DNA of 64,000 nucleotides from assembly GCA_004558205.1 (NCBI GenBank), contig SFDM01000004.1, positions 1 through 64,000 on the forward strand. Direction: 5' to 3'. The stretch is from Pyramidobacter piscolens. Its GTDB lineage: Bacteria; Synergistota; Synergistia; Synergistales; Dethiosulfovibrionaceae. The notes under the pieces were generated by a model, which saw nothing but the letters and a program-made list of their open reading frames with translations, did not search any database and was not told the DNA's origin. Below, one piece after another: positions 51,426 through 60,651 of this stretch (its first letter is position 1; each line of letters begins with the position of its first letter). The position numbers and the translations under genes were made by a program.

Positions 51426-52633
51426 GACGCCGCCTCCTCGGACAGAACCGCTTCCAGGGCCTGACGGTAGGCCGCCGCCAGCTCGCCGGCCTCGTCGCCT
51501 TCGATATGGTGCTCTTCCAGATAGAGCCTGAACACTTCCAAGGGGGACCAATCTTCATTCAGATCACCGTCGCCCGAAAGGGCGGACGCTGCGCCAACGC
51601 CGGCAGCCTTGACGCGGAGGACCTGCACGGGGCTTCCCTCCTGAAGGCAGGCCTGAATCCGCCCGTAAAGGCTTTGCCCTCCGTCGGTGCAGTCCGCCTC
51701 GACCCAGACGGAGCGCCGCGACATTTCAAGCTCCGCCAGCCGTGCGGCGATCTCGTCAAAGCTCCCCGCCAGTCTCCGCAGTTCCTGCCAGCAGGGAACG
51801 GGCTGAATCCTGACGCTGGGGCGCCGCCCTTCAAAATCCACGATGAGGACCTGTTTTTGCTGCCCCGCCTCGCCAAACCCCATACAGATAGGGGACCCCG
51901 AATAGCGCCGCGATTTCGCGCCCGAACAAGTCTGGGGCAGATGCAGGTGTCCCAGTGCCAGGTAGTCCACCGTTTCGGGGAACGCCGATAGGGGGACCGC
52001 CTCGATGGAGCCGACGGACAGGTCGCGAACGCCGTCGTCTCTCGTCAGACCGCCGGCCGCAAAGCAATGCCCTGTGGCGACGATTGGCAGGTCACGGCCG
52101 CCGCGGCGCGCTTCCGCCTCTTCGGCCGCCTGGCGGTAGCGGGCGCGGAAGCCTTCAAGGGCCCGCGCCGACGTGATGTCAGGGGTCTCGCCCGACGCGG
52201 GCGTGCAGAGGTCGCGAAGGCGCAGAAAGGGCACGGCGCAGCACAGAGCGCCGGCCTTCCCCTCGGAGCCGGGCAGCTCGAAAACCTCTTCCGCGGGATG
52301 GACGGCAGGCGTTCCCACCACATGGATATCAAGGCAGTTCAGCAGCCCCTTCGGCGCGTCGAGCAGCGCCGCGGAATCGTGGTTTCCCGCGACGATCACG
52401 GCGCTGCGGCAGGGAGTGCCTCGAAGCCCCGCCAAAAAGCGATAGTACAGTTCCTGCGCCCAGACAGGCGGAGTGGACGAATCAAAGACGTCGCCGGCCA
52501 CGATCAGGCTGTCCACGCGCTCGGCTTTCAAAAGCTCCGTCAGCCAGTCAAGAAAACTCTGAAACTCGCCGCGCCGTTCCTGTCCGTAAAGCTTCCGTCC
52601 CAGATGCCAATCCGACGTGTGCAGTATACGCAA
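51422..52633 (-). CDS. sbcD: Exonuclease SbcCD, nuclease subunit SbcD
   Basis: A 403-residue Mre11-type nuclease. Phosphoesterase motifs are all visible: HTSDWHLG (DxH), VAGDVFDSS (GDxxD), VAGNHDSAAL (GNHD), TGHCFAAGG, and LALGHLHLPQ (GHxH). The start is read as TTG 52633 (initial LRILHTSDWHLG) behind AAAGGAGAG; ATGs further upstream would add residues not found in the family. Coupled to sbcC through a GTGA overlap. The pair is of interest here because the window is rich in long palindromes, which SbcCD cleaves. Confidence 0.94.
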   Translation of the reverse strand: MRILHTSDWHLGRKLYGQERRGEFQSFLDWLTELLKAERVDSLIVAGDVFDSSTPPVWAQELYYRFLAGLRGTPCRSAVIVAGNHDSAALLDAPKGLLNCLDIHVVGTPAVHPAEEVFELPGSEGKAGALCCAVPFLRLRDLCTPASGETPDITSARALEGFRARYRQAAEEAEARRGGRDLPIVATGHCFAAGGLTRDDGVRDLSVGSIEAVPLSAFPETVDYLALGHLHLPQTCSGAKSRRYSGSPICMGFGEAGQQKQVLIVDFEGRRPSVRIQPVPCWQELRRLAGSFDEIAARLAELEMSRRSVWVEADCTDGGQSLYGRIQACLQEGSPVQVLRVKAAGVGAASALSGDGDLNEDWSPLEVFRLYLEEHHIEGDEAGELAAAYRQALEAVLSEEAAS

Positions 52634-52783
52634 AGCAGATTCTCTCCTTTCGCGCATCATAGTAGCTCAAAAGACGGCGATGCTGTAGAATACATCTTAT
52701 CACAACTCGCAGTTTAACGGCATAACCGGCGTCACTCGCTCAACGCCCTGCGCTATTGACGTAAGAACCAGTTCAGAAGCAAG

Positions 52784-52903
52784 ATCAAAAGATTGAATCG
52801 CGAAGATTCGCAAAGGAAAAACTTAAAGATTTTTAGAACCGCACACCCCGACAAAATCTATAAATTATTATCATATTGGTTCGTTTTCAGTTATTGATTC
52901 AGG
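52784..52903. repeat. Intergenic GCAAAGG repeat element, copy 4 (right arm missing)
   Basis: Left arm atcgcgaagattcgcaaagg (52797-52816) and core (to 52903) match copy 2 (about 34600-34692), including catattggttcgttttcag. The right arm is absent. Directly upstream (52727-52750) is cggcgtcactcgctcaacgccc, similar to sequence at 9707. Confidence 0.7.
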
Positions 52904-52941
52904 TTTTTATTAAGTTACATTCCAAACAGGAGGGGACAAAG

Positions 52942-53733
52942 ATGCTGGGAGCCATTGTGGGAGATTTTTGCGGCGCGCCCTATGAAAGGCGGGGGGCGCG
53001 CTACGACGGCAGCGTGCCTCTGATCAACGCGGCGTGCCGCCTCACCGACGATTCCATACTGACCTTCGCCACGGCAGAGGTCCTTCTCGGCAGCGACCTC
53101 AGCGCTGAAGCCTTCGCGCGAAGTTACATGAGCTGGGGACGGGACTACCCCAACCGCGGTTACGGCAGCGGCTTCAGCGCTTGGCTGGGCGCGGGGCAGC
53201 TGGTGAAAAACGGCAGCTTCGGCAACGGCTCGGCCATGAGAGTCTCCCCCGCCGGCTGGGCGGCGCGGAGCCTTGAGGAAGCCCTCGCTCTGGCCGAAAA
53301 GAGCGCTCTCTATACCCACGGACACCCCGAGGGAGTCAAAGGCGCTCAGGCCATCGCCGGTTCGGTGTTCCTGCTCCGCCAGGGGGAGGACAACGCGAGG
53401 CTGAGCCGGTGGATTGAGTCCGCTTTCGGCTACGACCTGAGCCGGTCCGTCAGCCAGCTGATCGCGGAGGGCTGCGGTTTTAACGCCACGTGCCAGGGCA
53501 GCGTGCCCCAGGCCGTCCGGTGCTTCCTCGACGCCGGCTCCTACGAGGAAGCGATCTCCAACGCCTGCAGCCTGAACGGCGACACAGACACACAGGCCGA
53601 CATGGCGGGCGCCCTCGCCCAGGCGCGATGGGGCGTTCCATGGGCTATGAGGCTGGCCGTCCAGGACGCCATGGACGATAGGATGAAATCGACGCTTCAC
53701 GCCTTCGAAGAACGCTTCGGCGGCGCATTCTGA
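52942..53733 (+). CDS. ADP-ribosylglycohydrolase (DraG family)
   Basis: A 263-residue enzyme that removes ADP-ribose from proteins or small molecules using two Mg2+. Metal-ligand motifs: MLGAIVGDFCGAPYE, LTDDSILTFA (TDDS), and LNGDTDTQADMAGALAQARWG (GDTDT). Start ATG 52942 follows AGGAGGGG. No mono-ADP-ribosyltransferase (DraT) is nearby. Forms a likely pair with the next gene 19 bp downstream. Confidence 0.92.
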   Translation: MLGAIVGDFCGAPYERRGARYDGSVPLINAACRLTDDSILTFATAEVLLGSDLSAEAFARSYMSWGRDYPNRGYGSGFSAWLGAGQLVKNGSFGNGSAMRVSPAGWAARSLEEALALAEKSALYTHGHPEGVKGAQAIAGSVFLLRQGEDNARLSRWIESAFGYDLSRSVSQLIAEGCGFNATCQGSVPQAVRCFLDAGSYEEAISNACSLNGDTDTQADMAGALAQARWGVPWAMRLAVQDAMDDRMKSTLHAFEERFGGAF

Positions 53734-53752
53734 TAAGGAAGAGGGATTTGTC

Positions 53753-54232
53753 ATGAGAAGAAACGATCGCGAAGTGCTGTCACAAGAGTGGATGCTGGAC
53801 GTGCTCAGAGAAGGGACCTATCTGGAGCTGGCCCTGTGCGGCGGGGACGGGCAGCCCTATGTGCTGCCGCTGAACTACGGCGTCGGCGACGGATATCTCA
53901 CACTTCACGGCGCGAAGGAGGGGCTTAAGATCGACCTGATCAAAGCCAATCCGCGCGCGGCCTTCAACGTAACCGTGGGCGCTGAAATTATCAGGCATCC
54001 CGACACTCCTTCAAAGTTCAGCTGCAAATACCGCAGCGTCAGCGGCCACGGCCGGATCCGCTTCGTGGAAGACCTGGCCGAAAAAAAGGCCGCGCTGGAA
54101 CTGCTGATGCGCCACTACGACGGCCCGACGGCCCCCATGCCCGAGGCTATGCTCCAGAGCCTGTGCGTCATGGTCCTGGATATCGCCCAGATGACGGGCA
54201 AGGTGAACCGCTACGAAAAACCGGCGGAATAG
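53753..54232 (+). CDS. Pyridoxamine 5'-phosphate oxidase-like FMN-binding protein (NimA type)
   Basis: A 159-residue split-barrel flavoprotein of the NimA/PPOX-like group: LREGTYLELALCGGDGQPYVLPLNYG at the N-terminus is diagnostic, then LTLHGAKEGLKIDLIKANPRAAFNV and YRSVSGHGRIRFVED. Members reduce nitroaromatics or bind FMN/F420. Start ATG 53753; ribosome site AAGGAAGAGG. No further clue to substrate. Confidence 0.9.
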   Translation: MRRNDREVLSQEWMLDVLREGTYLELALCGGDGQPYVLPLNYGVGDGYLTLHGAKEGLKIDLIKANPRAAFNVTVGAEIIRHPDTPSKFSCKYRSVSGHGRIRFVEDLAEKKAALELLMRHYDGPTAPMPEAMLQSLCVMVLDIAQMTGKVNRYEKPAE

Positions 54233-54348
54233 CCCGCGCCGCGGCAACGAAGGAAGTTTTTTAGTCACTTTTTTACGCGCCTCTTGCGCGCGGGGCCCCA
54301 AACGTTTAAAGTAACCCCGAAAAAAGATTCCATGGAAGGGGGTGCGGG

Positions 54349-56490
54349 ATGAACACACTCTTGCTGCTCGACCGCGCTGCGTCGTCAATTTTTGATTCGC
54401 CCGAGGCGATCGAGCTCTTTAAAGAACTGGAAAACAAGGGATACCGCATTCAGCGTCCAGAGATGGACCGAAGTTTGGTGGACGTGCTGGAACTGCAGCC
54501 TCAGTCAGGCGGCGTCATTATCGATTGGAACACCATGGGAGCGGAACTGTACGCCTCCATGCTCGACCTGAACGAAAAGCTTCCTTTTTTCGCGCTGACG
54601 GTCAAGGAAGCGGCGCAGGCCATACAGCCGCCTAACCCCCAGGAGCTGACGCTCTTTCTGGTGCCGCTGCCGTGCCGCAACGCAGAAAAAGCCGCGTCGC
54701 GCATCGACCGCGCCGTGCGGCGCTATCAGAACCTGCTGCTGCCGCCCTTTACGCGCGCCCTGTTCAAGTTTGCCGACGCGCGGAAAAACACCTTCTGCAC
54801 CACGGGGCACCTGCTGGGCTCGGCCTACAAACACCACGCCATGGGACGGGCTTTCTTCGATTTTTTCGGGCCTAACCTGTTCCGCGCCGACACGTCGGTC
54901 TCGGTGCCCGACATGGGGTCGCTGCTGGACCACACGGGCGTGCACAGGGACGCTGAACAGATCATCGCCGACGCCTACGGCGCCGACCGCAGCTACATCA
55001 TCACCAACGGCACGTCGACGGCCAACAAGGTGGTAGGCATGTACTGCGTCTCCGAGGGGGATACGGTGCTGATGGACCGCAACTGCCACAAGTCCATGAC
55101 GCATCTGCTGATGATGTGCAATGTGGTTCCCATCTACCTGCGGCCCACGCGCAACGCCTACGGCATGATCGGGGGCATTCCCGCGTCGGAATTCACCGCC
55201 GAGGCGATCGCCTCCAAGCTGGCCGAACGGGACGACGCAGCCTGGCCTTCCTACGCCGTGATTACCGACAGCACCTACGACGGGCTGCTCTACGACGTGA
55301 ACTGGATCAAGGCGAACCTGCCAGTCAAGCGCATCCACTTCGACAGCGCCTGGTCGCCCTACACCCCTTTCAACCCCATCTACGGGAACAAGTACGGCAT
55401 GTGCGGCGACGCCACGCCGGGCAAAACGATTTTCGAGACCCACTCGGCCCACAAGATGCTCGCGTCCTTCGCGCAGGCGTCCTACGTCCACGTCAAGGGC
55501 CCTTTCGACGAGGACCTGCTCGACGAGACCTATATGATGCACACCACCACGTCGGCCAACTACCCGATCGTCGCCAGCGCCGAGATCGGCGCGGCCATGA
55601 TGACGGGCAACCAGGGGCGCCGCCTGCTCCAGAATTCCATCGACCAGGCTATGGCCTTCCGCCGCAAAATGGCGCAGCTCCATCAGGAAGCCGAGAACTG
55701 GTTCTTCCAGTGCTGGCAGCCCGAAGACATCTCGGAGACGAAGTGCTGGCCCATATCCCGGGGCGAGCGTTGGCATGGGTTCGTCGGCGCCGACGAGGAC
55801 TTCAACTACCTCGACCCTCTGCGCGTGTCCGTGCTGACGCCGGGCATGGGCGTCGACGGGCAGCTTCGCGAGCAGGGAATTCCAGCTTCGGTGGTGTCGC
55901 GCTATCTCAACTGCCATGGCGTGGTCACCGAAAAGACGGGCCCCTATCACATGCTTTTCCTGTTTGCCCTCGGAGTGGACGAGAACCGCACCATGGCCGT
56001 CATCCGGGCTTTGCAGGATTTCAAGAAGGACTACGACAACGACGCGCCGATTCGCGAGGCGCTGCCCGACCTGTTCAAGCTCGATCCCGTGTTCTACATG
56101 CACATGACGCTCCAGCAGCTCACGCGGGGCCTGCACCGGCTCATGAGGAAGCGCGACCTGCCCAGGCTCATGTATCACGCTTACGACGAACTGCCCGAGA
56201 TGGACTACACTCCCTATCAGGCCTTCCAAAAAACGCTGCGCGGCGAAACCCACGAAGTCCCGCTGTCGGAGCTGCTAGGCCAGGTCAGCGCCGACATGAT
56301 CCTCCCCTACCCGCCCGGCGTGCCGCTGGTGATGCCCGGCGAAAAGGTCACAGAAAAAAGCCAGGCCGTGCTGGACTTCCTGATCATGCTGACCGAGATC
56401 GGCGAACAGTTCCCCGGCTTCGAGACGGAGATCCACGGCGCTTACCGGCGCAAAGACGGCTATTATGTAAAAGTGCTGGACGAAGAATAA
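54349..56490 (+). CDS. Biodegradative Orn/Lys/Arg decarboxylase
   Basis: A 713-residue fold-type I PLP decarboxylase with the large-subunit layout: response-regulator-like N-terminal wing (1-120), PLP domain (about 125-560) with the lysine in ETHSAHKMLASFAQ (about residue 367), and C-terminal domain (PYPPGVPLVMPGE, typical of AdiA/CadA/SpeF). It turns arginine, lysine or ornithine into the polyamine and consumes a proton, serving acid resistance and energy coupling. Which amino acid is not clear. Start ATG 54349 follows GGAAGGGGG. No antiporter is adjacent on this strand; the MFS gene beyond the terminator is convergent. Confidence 0.93.
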   Translation: MNTLLLLDRAASSIFDSPEAIELFKELENKGYRIQRPEMDRSLVDVLELQPQSGGVIIDWNTMGAELYASMLDLNEKLPFFALTVKEAAQAIQPPNPQELTLFLVPLPCRNAEKAASRIDRAVRRYQNLLLPPFTRALFKFADARKNTFCTTGHLLGSAYKHHAMGRAFFDFFGPNLFRADTSVSVPDMGSLLDHTGVHRDAEQIIADAYGADRSYIITNGTSTANKVVGMYCVSEGDTVLMDRNCHKSMTHLLMMCNVVPIYLRPTRNAYGMIGGIPASEFTAEAIASKLAERDDAAWPSYAVITDSTYDGLLYDVNWIKANLPVKRIHFDSAWSPYTPFNPIYGNKYGMCGDATPGKTIFETHSAHKMLASFAQASYVHVKGPFDEDLLDETYMMHTTTSANYPIVASAEIGAAMMTGNQGRRLLQNSIDQAMAFRRKMAQLHQEAENWFFQCWQPEDISETKCWPISRGERWHGFVGADEDFNYLDPLRVSVLTPGMGVDGQLREQGIPASVVSRYLNCHGVVTEKTGPYHMLFLFALGVDENRTMAVIRALQDFKKDYDNDAPIREALPDLFKLDPVFYMHMTLQQLTRGLHRLMRKRDLPRLMYHAYDELPEMDYTPYQAFQKTLRGETHEVPLSELLGQVSADMILPYPPGVPLVMPGEKVTEKSQAVLDFLIMLTEIGEQFPGFETEIHGAYRRKDGYYVKVLDEE

Positions 56491-56541
56491 AAGAGAAGCA
56501 GCGGGCTGGAAAAATAGTTTCCAGCCCGCTGCTTCTCTTTT
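56489..56541. terminator. Bidirectional terminator, 24-bp perfect stem
   Basis: aaaagagaagcagcgggctgg... (56489-56512) and its exact complement (56518-56541) around a 5-nt loop, with A-run before and T-run after. Ends both the decarboxylase (plus) and the MFS gene (minus). Confidence 0.93.
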
Positions 56542-56556
56542 ATTCCGCATATCCTC

Positions 56557-57801
56557 TTATTCGCCGCTGATCTTGAGAGCTTTTTTCATGATCGTCAAGA
56601 AGAGCGCCAGCGTCGCCAGAGAAAGGGCGGCCATAGACAGGTAGGCGTTCCTGTAGCTTCCCGTCAGGTCGTAGGAGTAATTCAAAAGAGGGTTGCCAAC
56701 GGCAATCCCCATCTGGCAGCCTGCCGTGAGAATACCCAGAAAGGTCCTGTACTCGCGCCGCCCGAACAGCGACGACGCCAGCATGGACATGCTCACAGTC
56801 TCCAGAGGGATGGAGACTGCAAAAACCAGCGCGAAGAGCCAGGCCTGCCAGGCGTGGCGCACACAGGCCAGCAGGATCAGGCCGGTAAAGTTCGCAATCA
56901 GGCACATCGCGGTCGCCCGGCAGGCTCCCAGACGGTCATAGGCCGCGCCCAACAGCACCTTCGCACAGGCAAGGCCAAAGAACAGAGCCCCGCTGACCGA
57001 CGCCGCAAAAGAAAGCGAAAAGCCTGAATCCGTCAAAAAAGCAGGGACTGAGCCATGAACTGGATTATTCAGCGCGCCGAACAGAAAAGCCAGGATCACA
57101 CATCCATAAAAATAGGGCGTTTTAGCCGCCTCGGCAAGGGTCAGGCCGCTTTCGCAGGACGGCTGAAAAGCCTGTTCCGGCCCTTCAGCCGCCGAACCCA
57201 AAGGGCTCAGCCCGCAATCTGCGGGACCTTCGCGGATCACGGAGATAAAGACGGCGCCGACCGCAGCGAGGATCAGCGCGGCCAGCCGGTAGGCCGCCCG
57301 CCAGCCCCACTGCGTAATCCAGTACCCCACGATGGGGCTGAAGACCGCCCCGCCAAGCCCCGTAGACGCCATCACCACTCCGATCACAAGGCCGCGGTGA
57401 GCTGAAAACCAGCTTCGGAGCAGCACAGTCACCACGTTCAGAGAAGCGAAAGCCATCCCCGCGCCGAGCAGCGCGCCGCCAAGGTAGACCAGCGCCAGCC
57501 CTTCAGCCATGGAAATCACGAGACAAGCGCCAATCAGCAAAAGAAACCCGGCGACGATCATCTTTCGCGATCCCAGCCTTGAGGAAAACCAGCCGAAGAG
57601 CATCGTCAAAACGCACTGCACAGCAAACTTCACGCTGAACATCAGGGAAAAAGCCCCGCGCCCAACACCCAAGGACTTCGTAATCGGCACCACGTAAAGG
57701 TTGTTGGAGTTGTTCGTCAGGCCATAGGTCGCAAAAAACATCGCAAAGCACGCGGCGGCGATCATCCAGGCATAATGCACTTTTCTGCAGGGCTTGTTCA
57801 T
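56557..57801 (-). CDS. MFS transporter (oxalate/formate or monocarboxylate type)
   Basis: A 414-residue protein with 12 membrane helices. Features of the major facilitator superfamily: YAWMIAAACFAMFFATYGLTNNSNNLYVVPITKSLGVGRGAFSL, the intracellular loop FGWFSSRLGSRKMIV (G-x-x-x-D/S-R-x-G-x-R/K), and a second-half GAAYDRLGACRAT. The N-terminus resembles the OFA/MCT groups of organic-acid transporters. Start ATG 57801 follows GGGAGG. Divergent from the IclR gene at 57929, its likely regulator. Confidence 0.88.
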   Translation of the reverse strand: MNKPCRKVHYAWMIAAACFAMFFATYGLTNNSNNLYVVPITKSLGVGRGAFSLMFSVKFAVQCVLTMLFGWFSSRLGSRKMIVAGFLLLIGACLVISMAEGLALVYLGGALLGAGMAFASLNVVTVLLRSWFSAHRGLVIGVVMASTGLGGAVFSPIVGYWITQWGWRAAYRLAALILAAVGAVFISVIREGPADCGLSPLGSAAEGPEQAFQPSCESGLTLAEAAKTPYFYGCVILAFLFGALNNPVHGSVPAFLTDSGFSLSFAASVSGALFFGLACAKVLLGAAYDRLGACRATAMCLIANFTGLILLACVRHAWQAWLFALVFAVSIPLETVSMSMLASSLFGRREYRTFLGILTAGCQMGIAVGNPLLNYSYDLTGSYRNAYLSMAALSLATLALFLTIMKKALKISGE

Positions 57802-57859
57802 AGGGGACCTCCCAGGGTCATTTATAAATATTTATCAGGACGAGGCATCAATACTCCCA

Positions 57860-57887
57860 TTTACTAAAATGATTTTTGTCATATAAT
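57860..57887 (+). promoter_or_regulatory. Candidate promoter of the IclR gene in the MFS/IclR divergent region
   Basis: tttact (57860-57865) and tataat (57882-57887), 16 bp apart. The flanks are AT-rich with partial dyads (ttctaattctcaa) that could hold IclR sites serving both directions. Confidence 0.4.
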
Positions 57888-57928
57888 AAAAGAAAATTCT
57901 AATTCTCAAAAAGGGAAGTGATCACAAC

Positions 57929-58669
57929 ATGCCAAAGGACGAAAACACCGAATCGGCGGCAAAAACATTGGAACACGGCCTCAACGTGCTGACCTGTTTT
58001 CTGGATTATAACAGAGAACTGTCGCTGACGGAAATAGCCAAGATCGTCCAGCGCAACACCAGCAGCACCTACAGGCTTATCCTGACGCTCGAACAGAACG
58101 GCTTCCTCACGAAGAACCCCGTCAATAAAAAATACTTTCTGGGAACGACGGTCAAAAAGCTCGGCGAGCTGGTCGACAACAACCAGGACCTGATCCTGGC
58201 AGTTCACCCCTATCTTGTCAAGCTTCATGCGGAATTCAATGAAAACGTCTCGCTCTACGTCTATCACAACTTCAAGAGGCTGTGCGTCGACAGGATCGAG
58301 AGCACTCACGCCCTGCGCCAAAGCGTACAGATCGGCGAAGAACTGCCTCTGACCATGGGCGGAGGCGGCACGGCGCTGCTGGCCTGGCTGCCTCCGAAGA
58401 CCCGCGCCGCCGTCATGCGCTCAGAGCCAGGAACCAGCGAAGAAGCCCTTGCCAAAATCCGCGAAGCGGGCGTCGCCATATCCCGCGACGAACTGGGGCA
58501 CGGCACCATCGGCCTCGGGGCGCCGATCCTCGACGGCGAAGGCGTCGCTCTGGCGTCGCTGAACCTGTCCGCCCCGATCAGCCGGATGCCTGAAGAGGTC
58601 ATCCGAAAAGGCGCGCAGGCCCTGTGCCAGGCCGCGGCGGAGATTTCAGCGTCACTGAACAAAACATAG
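57929..58669 (+). CDS. IclR-family transcriptional regulator
   Basis: A 246-residue regulator: HTH at about 12-70 (LEHGLNVLTCFLDYNRELSLTEIAKIVQRNTSSTYRLILTLEQNGFL) and IclR effector domain at about 85-240 (SLYVYHNFKRLCVDRIES, SRDELGHGTIGLGAPILDG, ASLNLSAPISRM). Start ATG 57929 after AAAGGGAAGTG. It is divergent from the MFS gene and convergent with the RraA/TTT operon, and could control either. Not closely related to the two IclR paralogues at 1439-3080. Confidence 0.93.
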   Translation: MPKDENTESAAKTLEHGLNVLTCFLDYNRELSLTEIAKIVQRNTSSTYRLILTLEQNGFLTKNPVNKKYFLGTTVKKLGELVDNNQDLILAVHPYLVKLHAEFNENVSLYVYHNFKRLCVDRIESTHALRQSVQIGEELPLTMGGGGTALLAWLPPKTRAAVMRSEPGTSEEALAKIREAGVAISRDELGHGTIGLGAPILDGEGVALASLNLSAPISRMPEEVIRKGAQALCQAAAEISASLNKT

Positions 58670-58678
58670 CTTCCTAAA

Positions 58679-58718
58679 AGACAAAGGCGCTTCAGGGATC
58701 CCTGAAGCGCCTTTGTCT
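58679..58718. terminator. 40-bp perfect palindrome between convergent genes
   Basis: agacaaaggcgcttcaggga followed at once by its complement; as RNA it folds into a hairpin followed by a short T-containing stretch. It separates IclR (plus) and the RraA-like gene (minus). Confidence 0.75.
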
Positions 58719-58738
58719 ATCTGTTACATTGTAGGAAT

Positions 58739-59437
58739 TTAGGAGCGGTAGACGTCGTCAATAATCTCGCAGCCCTTAGCCGCCAGCGTTTTATCCACCC
58801 AGTCCCGCTTCGCGCAGCCCTCCTGCGCGGCTTTCAGCTTGCCCTGATCGGCCGCCATGAACTTCTGAGCCGCTTCGAGCACCGTCTGGGCGTCGCGGGC
58901 GGGGATCACGATCACACCGTCGGGGTCGCCTACAATGATGTCCCCAGGGTTCACCATGATACCGCCGCAGGCGATGGGCACGTTAATCTCGCCGGGGCCC
59001 TCTTTGAAGGGGCCGCCGGGAGTGGTGCCCGTCGCGTAGATCGGCACGCCGCCCTCGTAGAGGCTGTCGATGTCGCGCATGGGACCGTCAAAGACGAACC
59101 CCGCCACGCCGCGGCTTTTCGCGTAAGTCGCCATAACCTCCCCCATCAGGCACTGGCTGCGGTCGCCTTCGTTGGACACCACCACCACGTCGCCGGGCTC
59201 GATCATGTTCAGCGCCTTGTGAAGCATCAGGTTGTCGCCGGGACGGGCCTTGACGGTCAGCGCGACGCCCACCATGTTGCCGTCGCCGGGCTTGGTCATC
59301 AGATGAATCTCCGAACTGATCGCGCTCAAGCGGCCCATGGTGTCGGCGATGTTCGAAGCGGGTATGTGGCGGAAACCTTCCACCAGCTCTTTGGGAGGCA
59401 AAATCCTTTTCGTGAAAACTCGGAAACCTACTGACAT
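58739..59437 (-). CDS. RraA-like / 4-hydroxy-4-methyl-2-oxoglutarate aldolase family protein
   Basis: A 232-residue member of the RraA/HMG-aldolase fold. Key segments: PASNIADTMGRLSAI, MVGVALTVKARPGDNLMLHKAL, VVVVSNEGDRSQCLMGEVMATYAKSRGVAGFVFDGPMRDID (the D-x-x-x-x-G-x-x-R-D catalytic region) and VNPGDIIVGDPDGVIVIP. The GP-R-D pattern marks the aldolase rather than the RNase E inhibitor use. Start ATG 59437 after AAAGGGG. Last gene of a minus-strand operon whose products import and break down an organic acid; it would cleave a hydroxy-oxo acid, e.g. to pyruvate (inference). Confidence 0.85.
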   Translation of the reverse strand: MSVGFRVFTKRILPPKELVEGFRHIPASNIADTMGRLSAISSEIHLMTKPGDGNMVGVALTVKARPGDNLMLHKALNMIEPGDVVVVSNEGDRSQCLMGEVMATYAKSRGVAGFVFDGPMRDIDSLYEGGVPIYATGTTPGGPFKEGPGEINVPIACGGIMVNPGDIIVGDPDGVIVIPARDAQTVLEAAQKFMAADQGKLKAAQEGCAKRDWVDKTLAAKGCEIIDDVYRS

Positions 59438-59511
59438 GTTATTAACCCCTTTTACAAAAGATGCAGATTTATAATGCGTAAAATTCAAACCGACCAAGAT
59501 CAACAACCGCT

Positions 59512-60651
59512 TTAAAGTTCCATGCTTCTATAAGCAAAACGCCCCTTCAAAAGAGTCATCGCCGGCACCAGCAGCTTCTCACACAGCAACGTGTCGCCGC
59601 GATGATCATTATAACGCCGCGGTAATTCTTTTATCTTGAAAACAGCTACGTCGCCGCAAGCCCCGGGCGCCAGAGTCCCTATTTTTTCAGACTGACCGAG
59701 AAACTTTGCCGGCGTTGCAGTACAAGCTTTTACCACATCAAAAAGGGGCATTCCAAGGGCAAGATAGCGCGACATCACCATGGGCAGGCCAAAAACGGCA
59801 GGATCGAAGAGATTCCCACGCGTCTGGTCGGTGCTGATCGTATGTGGCAGTATCCCCTCTTCGAGCGCTTTTCGGATCACGGAGATACAGGAATGAGCTC
59901 TGCCATCGGCGGTGTCAAATAAGACCCCACGGCGCCGTGCCTCTTTGATCTCCGATATCAAATCCCCCGCGTCGCTCACGATATGGCTTCCTTTACCGTT
60001 AAAAACGTGACAGAGCACGTCGCCCGGACGCAGCAGACTCACAAGCTCTCCCATAGAGCGGGGTGGATTGGTGCTGTGAACCGCTACCGGACAGCCCAGT
60101 TCAGCCCCCATGCGAACCGCCGCAGCCAGAGGTTCAAGCTCCAAATTACCGGCGATTTCCCGGCTTTGGCGAACTTTCAATCCCAAAAGGCGTCCCGGAT
60201 ATCTTTCAAACAGCTCCGCCGACCTATCCAAATCAAAGTGCTGAGGGTCGATGTTTTCCATGTAGCGAGTCGTGACCAGCCCCGTCGGCGAAACGTTCAG
60301 GAACGCATAGCTGTGAAGCTGCGTCGCCTCCATGCAGGAATGATAGAAATCCTCAAAATTGCCGATTCCCGCGCTTCCCTGATCGACGACGGCCGTCACT
60401 CCCTGGGGCAGAAAGGCGCTGTCGGGAAATACCCCGATCTCGGTACCACAGTGATAAAAATGGCAGTGGAAATCGATCAGCCCCGGTGTGACAATGCAAT
60501 CCGAAACGTCAAAGACAAACTCGGGACATTTCGACCGATCATATTCGGCACAGCGTCCATGGCTTATATAGACTTCTCCAACGCCGTCAATATTGCGGGC
60601 AGGATCAACCACGCGGCCGCCGCGCAGCAGAATATCCCCGTTACCGGCCAT
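59512..60651 (-). CDS. Amidohydrolase/deacetylase family (dihydroorotase-like)
   Basis: A 379-residue metal-dependent hydrolase. Motifs: LIDFHCHFYH (HxH, about residue 61), LLGLKVRQS (Lys likely carbamylated, about 156), VAVHSTNPPRSM (third His, about 192), LCHVFNG (fourth His, about 216) and STDQTRGN (Asp, about 275). This set fits the amidohydrolase/deacetylase group near dihydroorotase. Start ATG 60651 overlaps the tctA stop (TGATG). It likely opens a cyclic amide or lactone, or deacylates the imported substrate. Confidence 0.83.
   Translation of the reverse strand: MAGNGDILLRGGRVVDPARNIDGVGEVYISHGRCAEYDRSKCPEFVFDVSDCIVTPGLIDFHCHFYHCGTEIGVFPDSAFLPQGVTAVVDQGSAGIGNFEDFYHSCMEATQLHSYAFLNVSPTGLVTTRYMENIDPQHFDLDRSAELFERYPGRLLGLKVRQSREIAGNLELEPLAAAVRMGAELGCPVAVHSTNPPRSMGELVSLLRPGDVLCHVFNGKGSHIVSDAGDLISEIKEARRRGVLFDTADGRAHSCISVIRKALEEGILPHTISTDQTRGNLFDPAVFGLPMVMSRYLALGMPLFDVVKACTATPAKFLGQSEKIGTLAPGACGDVAVFKIKELPRRYNDHRGDTLLCEKLLVPAMTLLKGRFAYRSMEL

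Noticed and set aside
54505..56253. 582-codon minus-strand frame opposite the decarboxylase
   Set aside because: Antisense shadow; the plus strand has the complete PLP enzyme.
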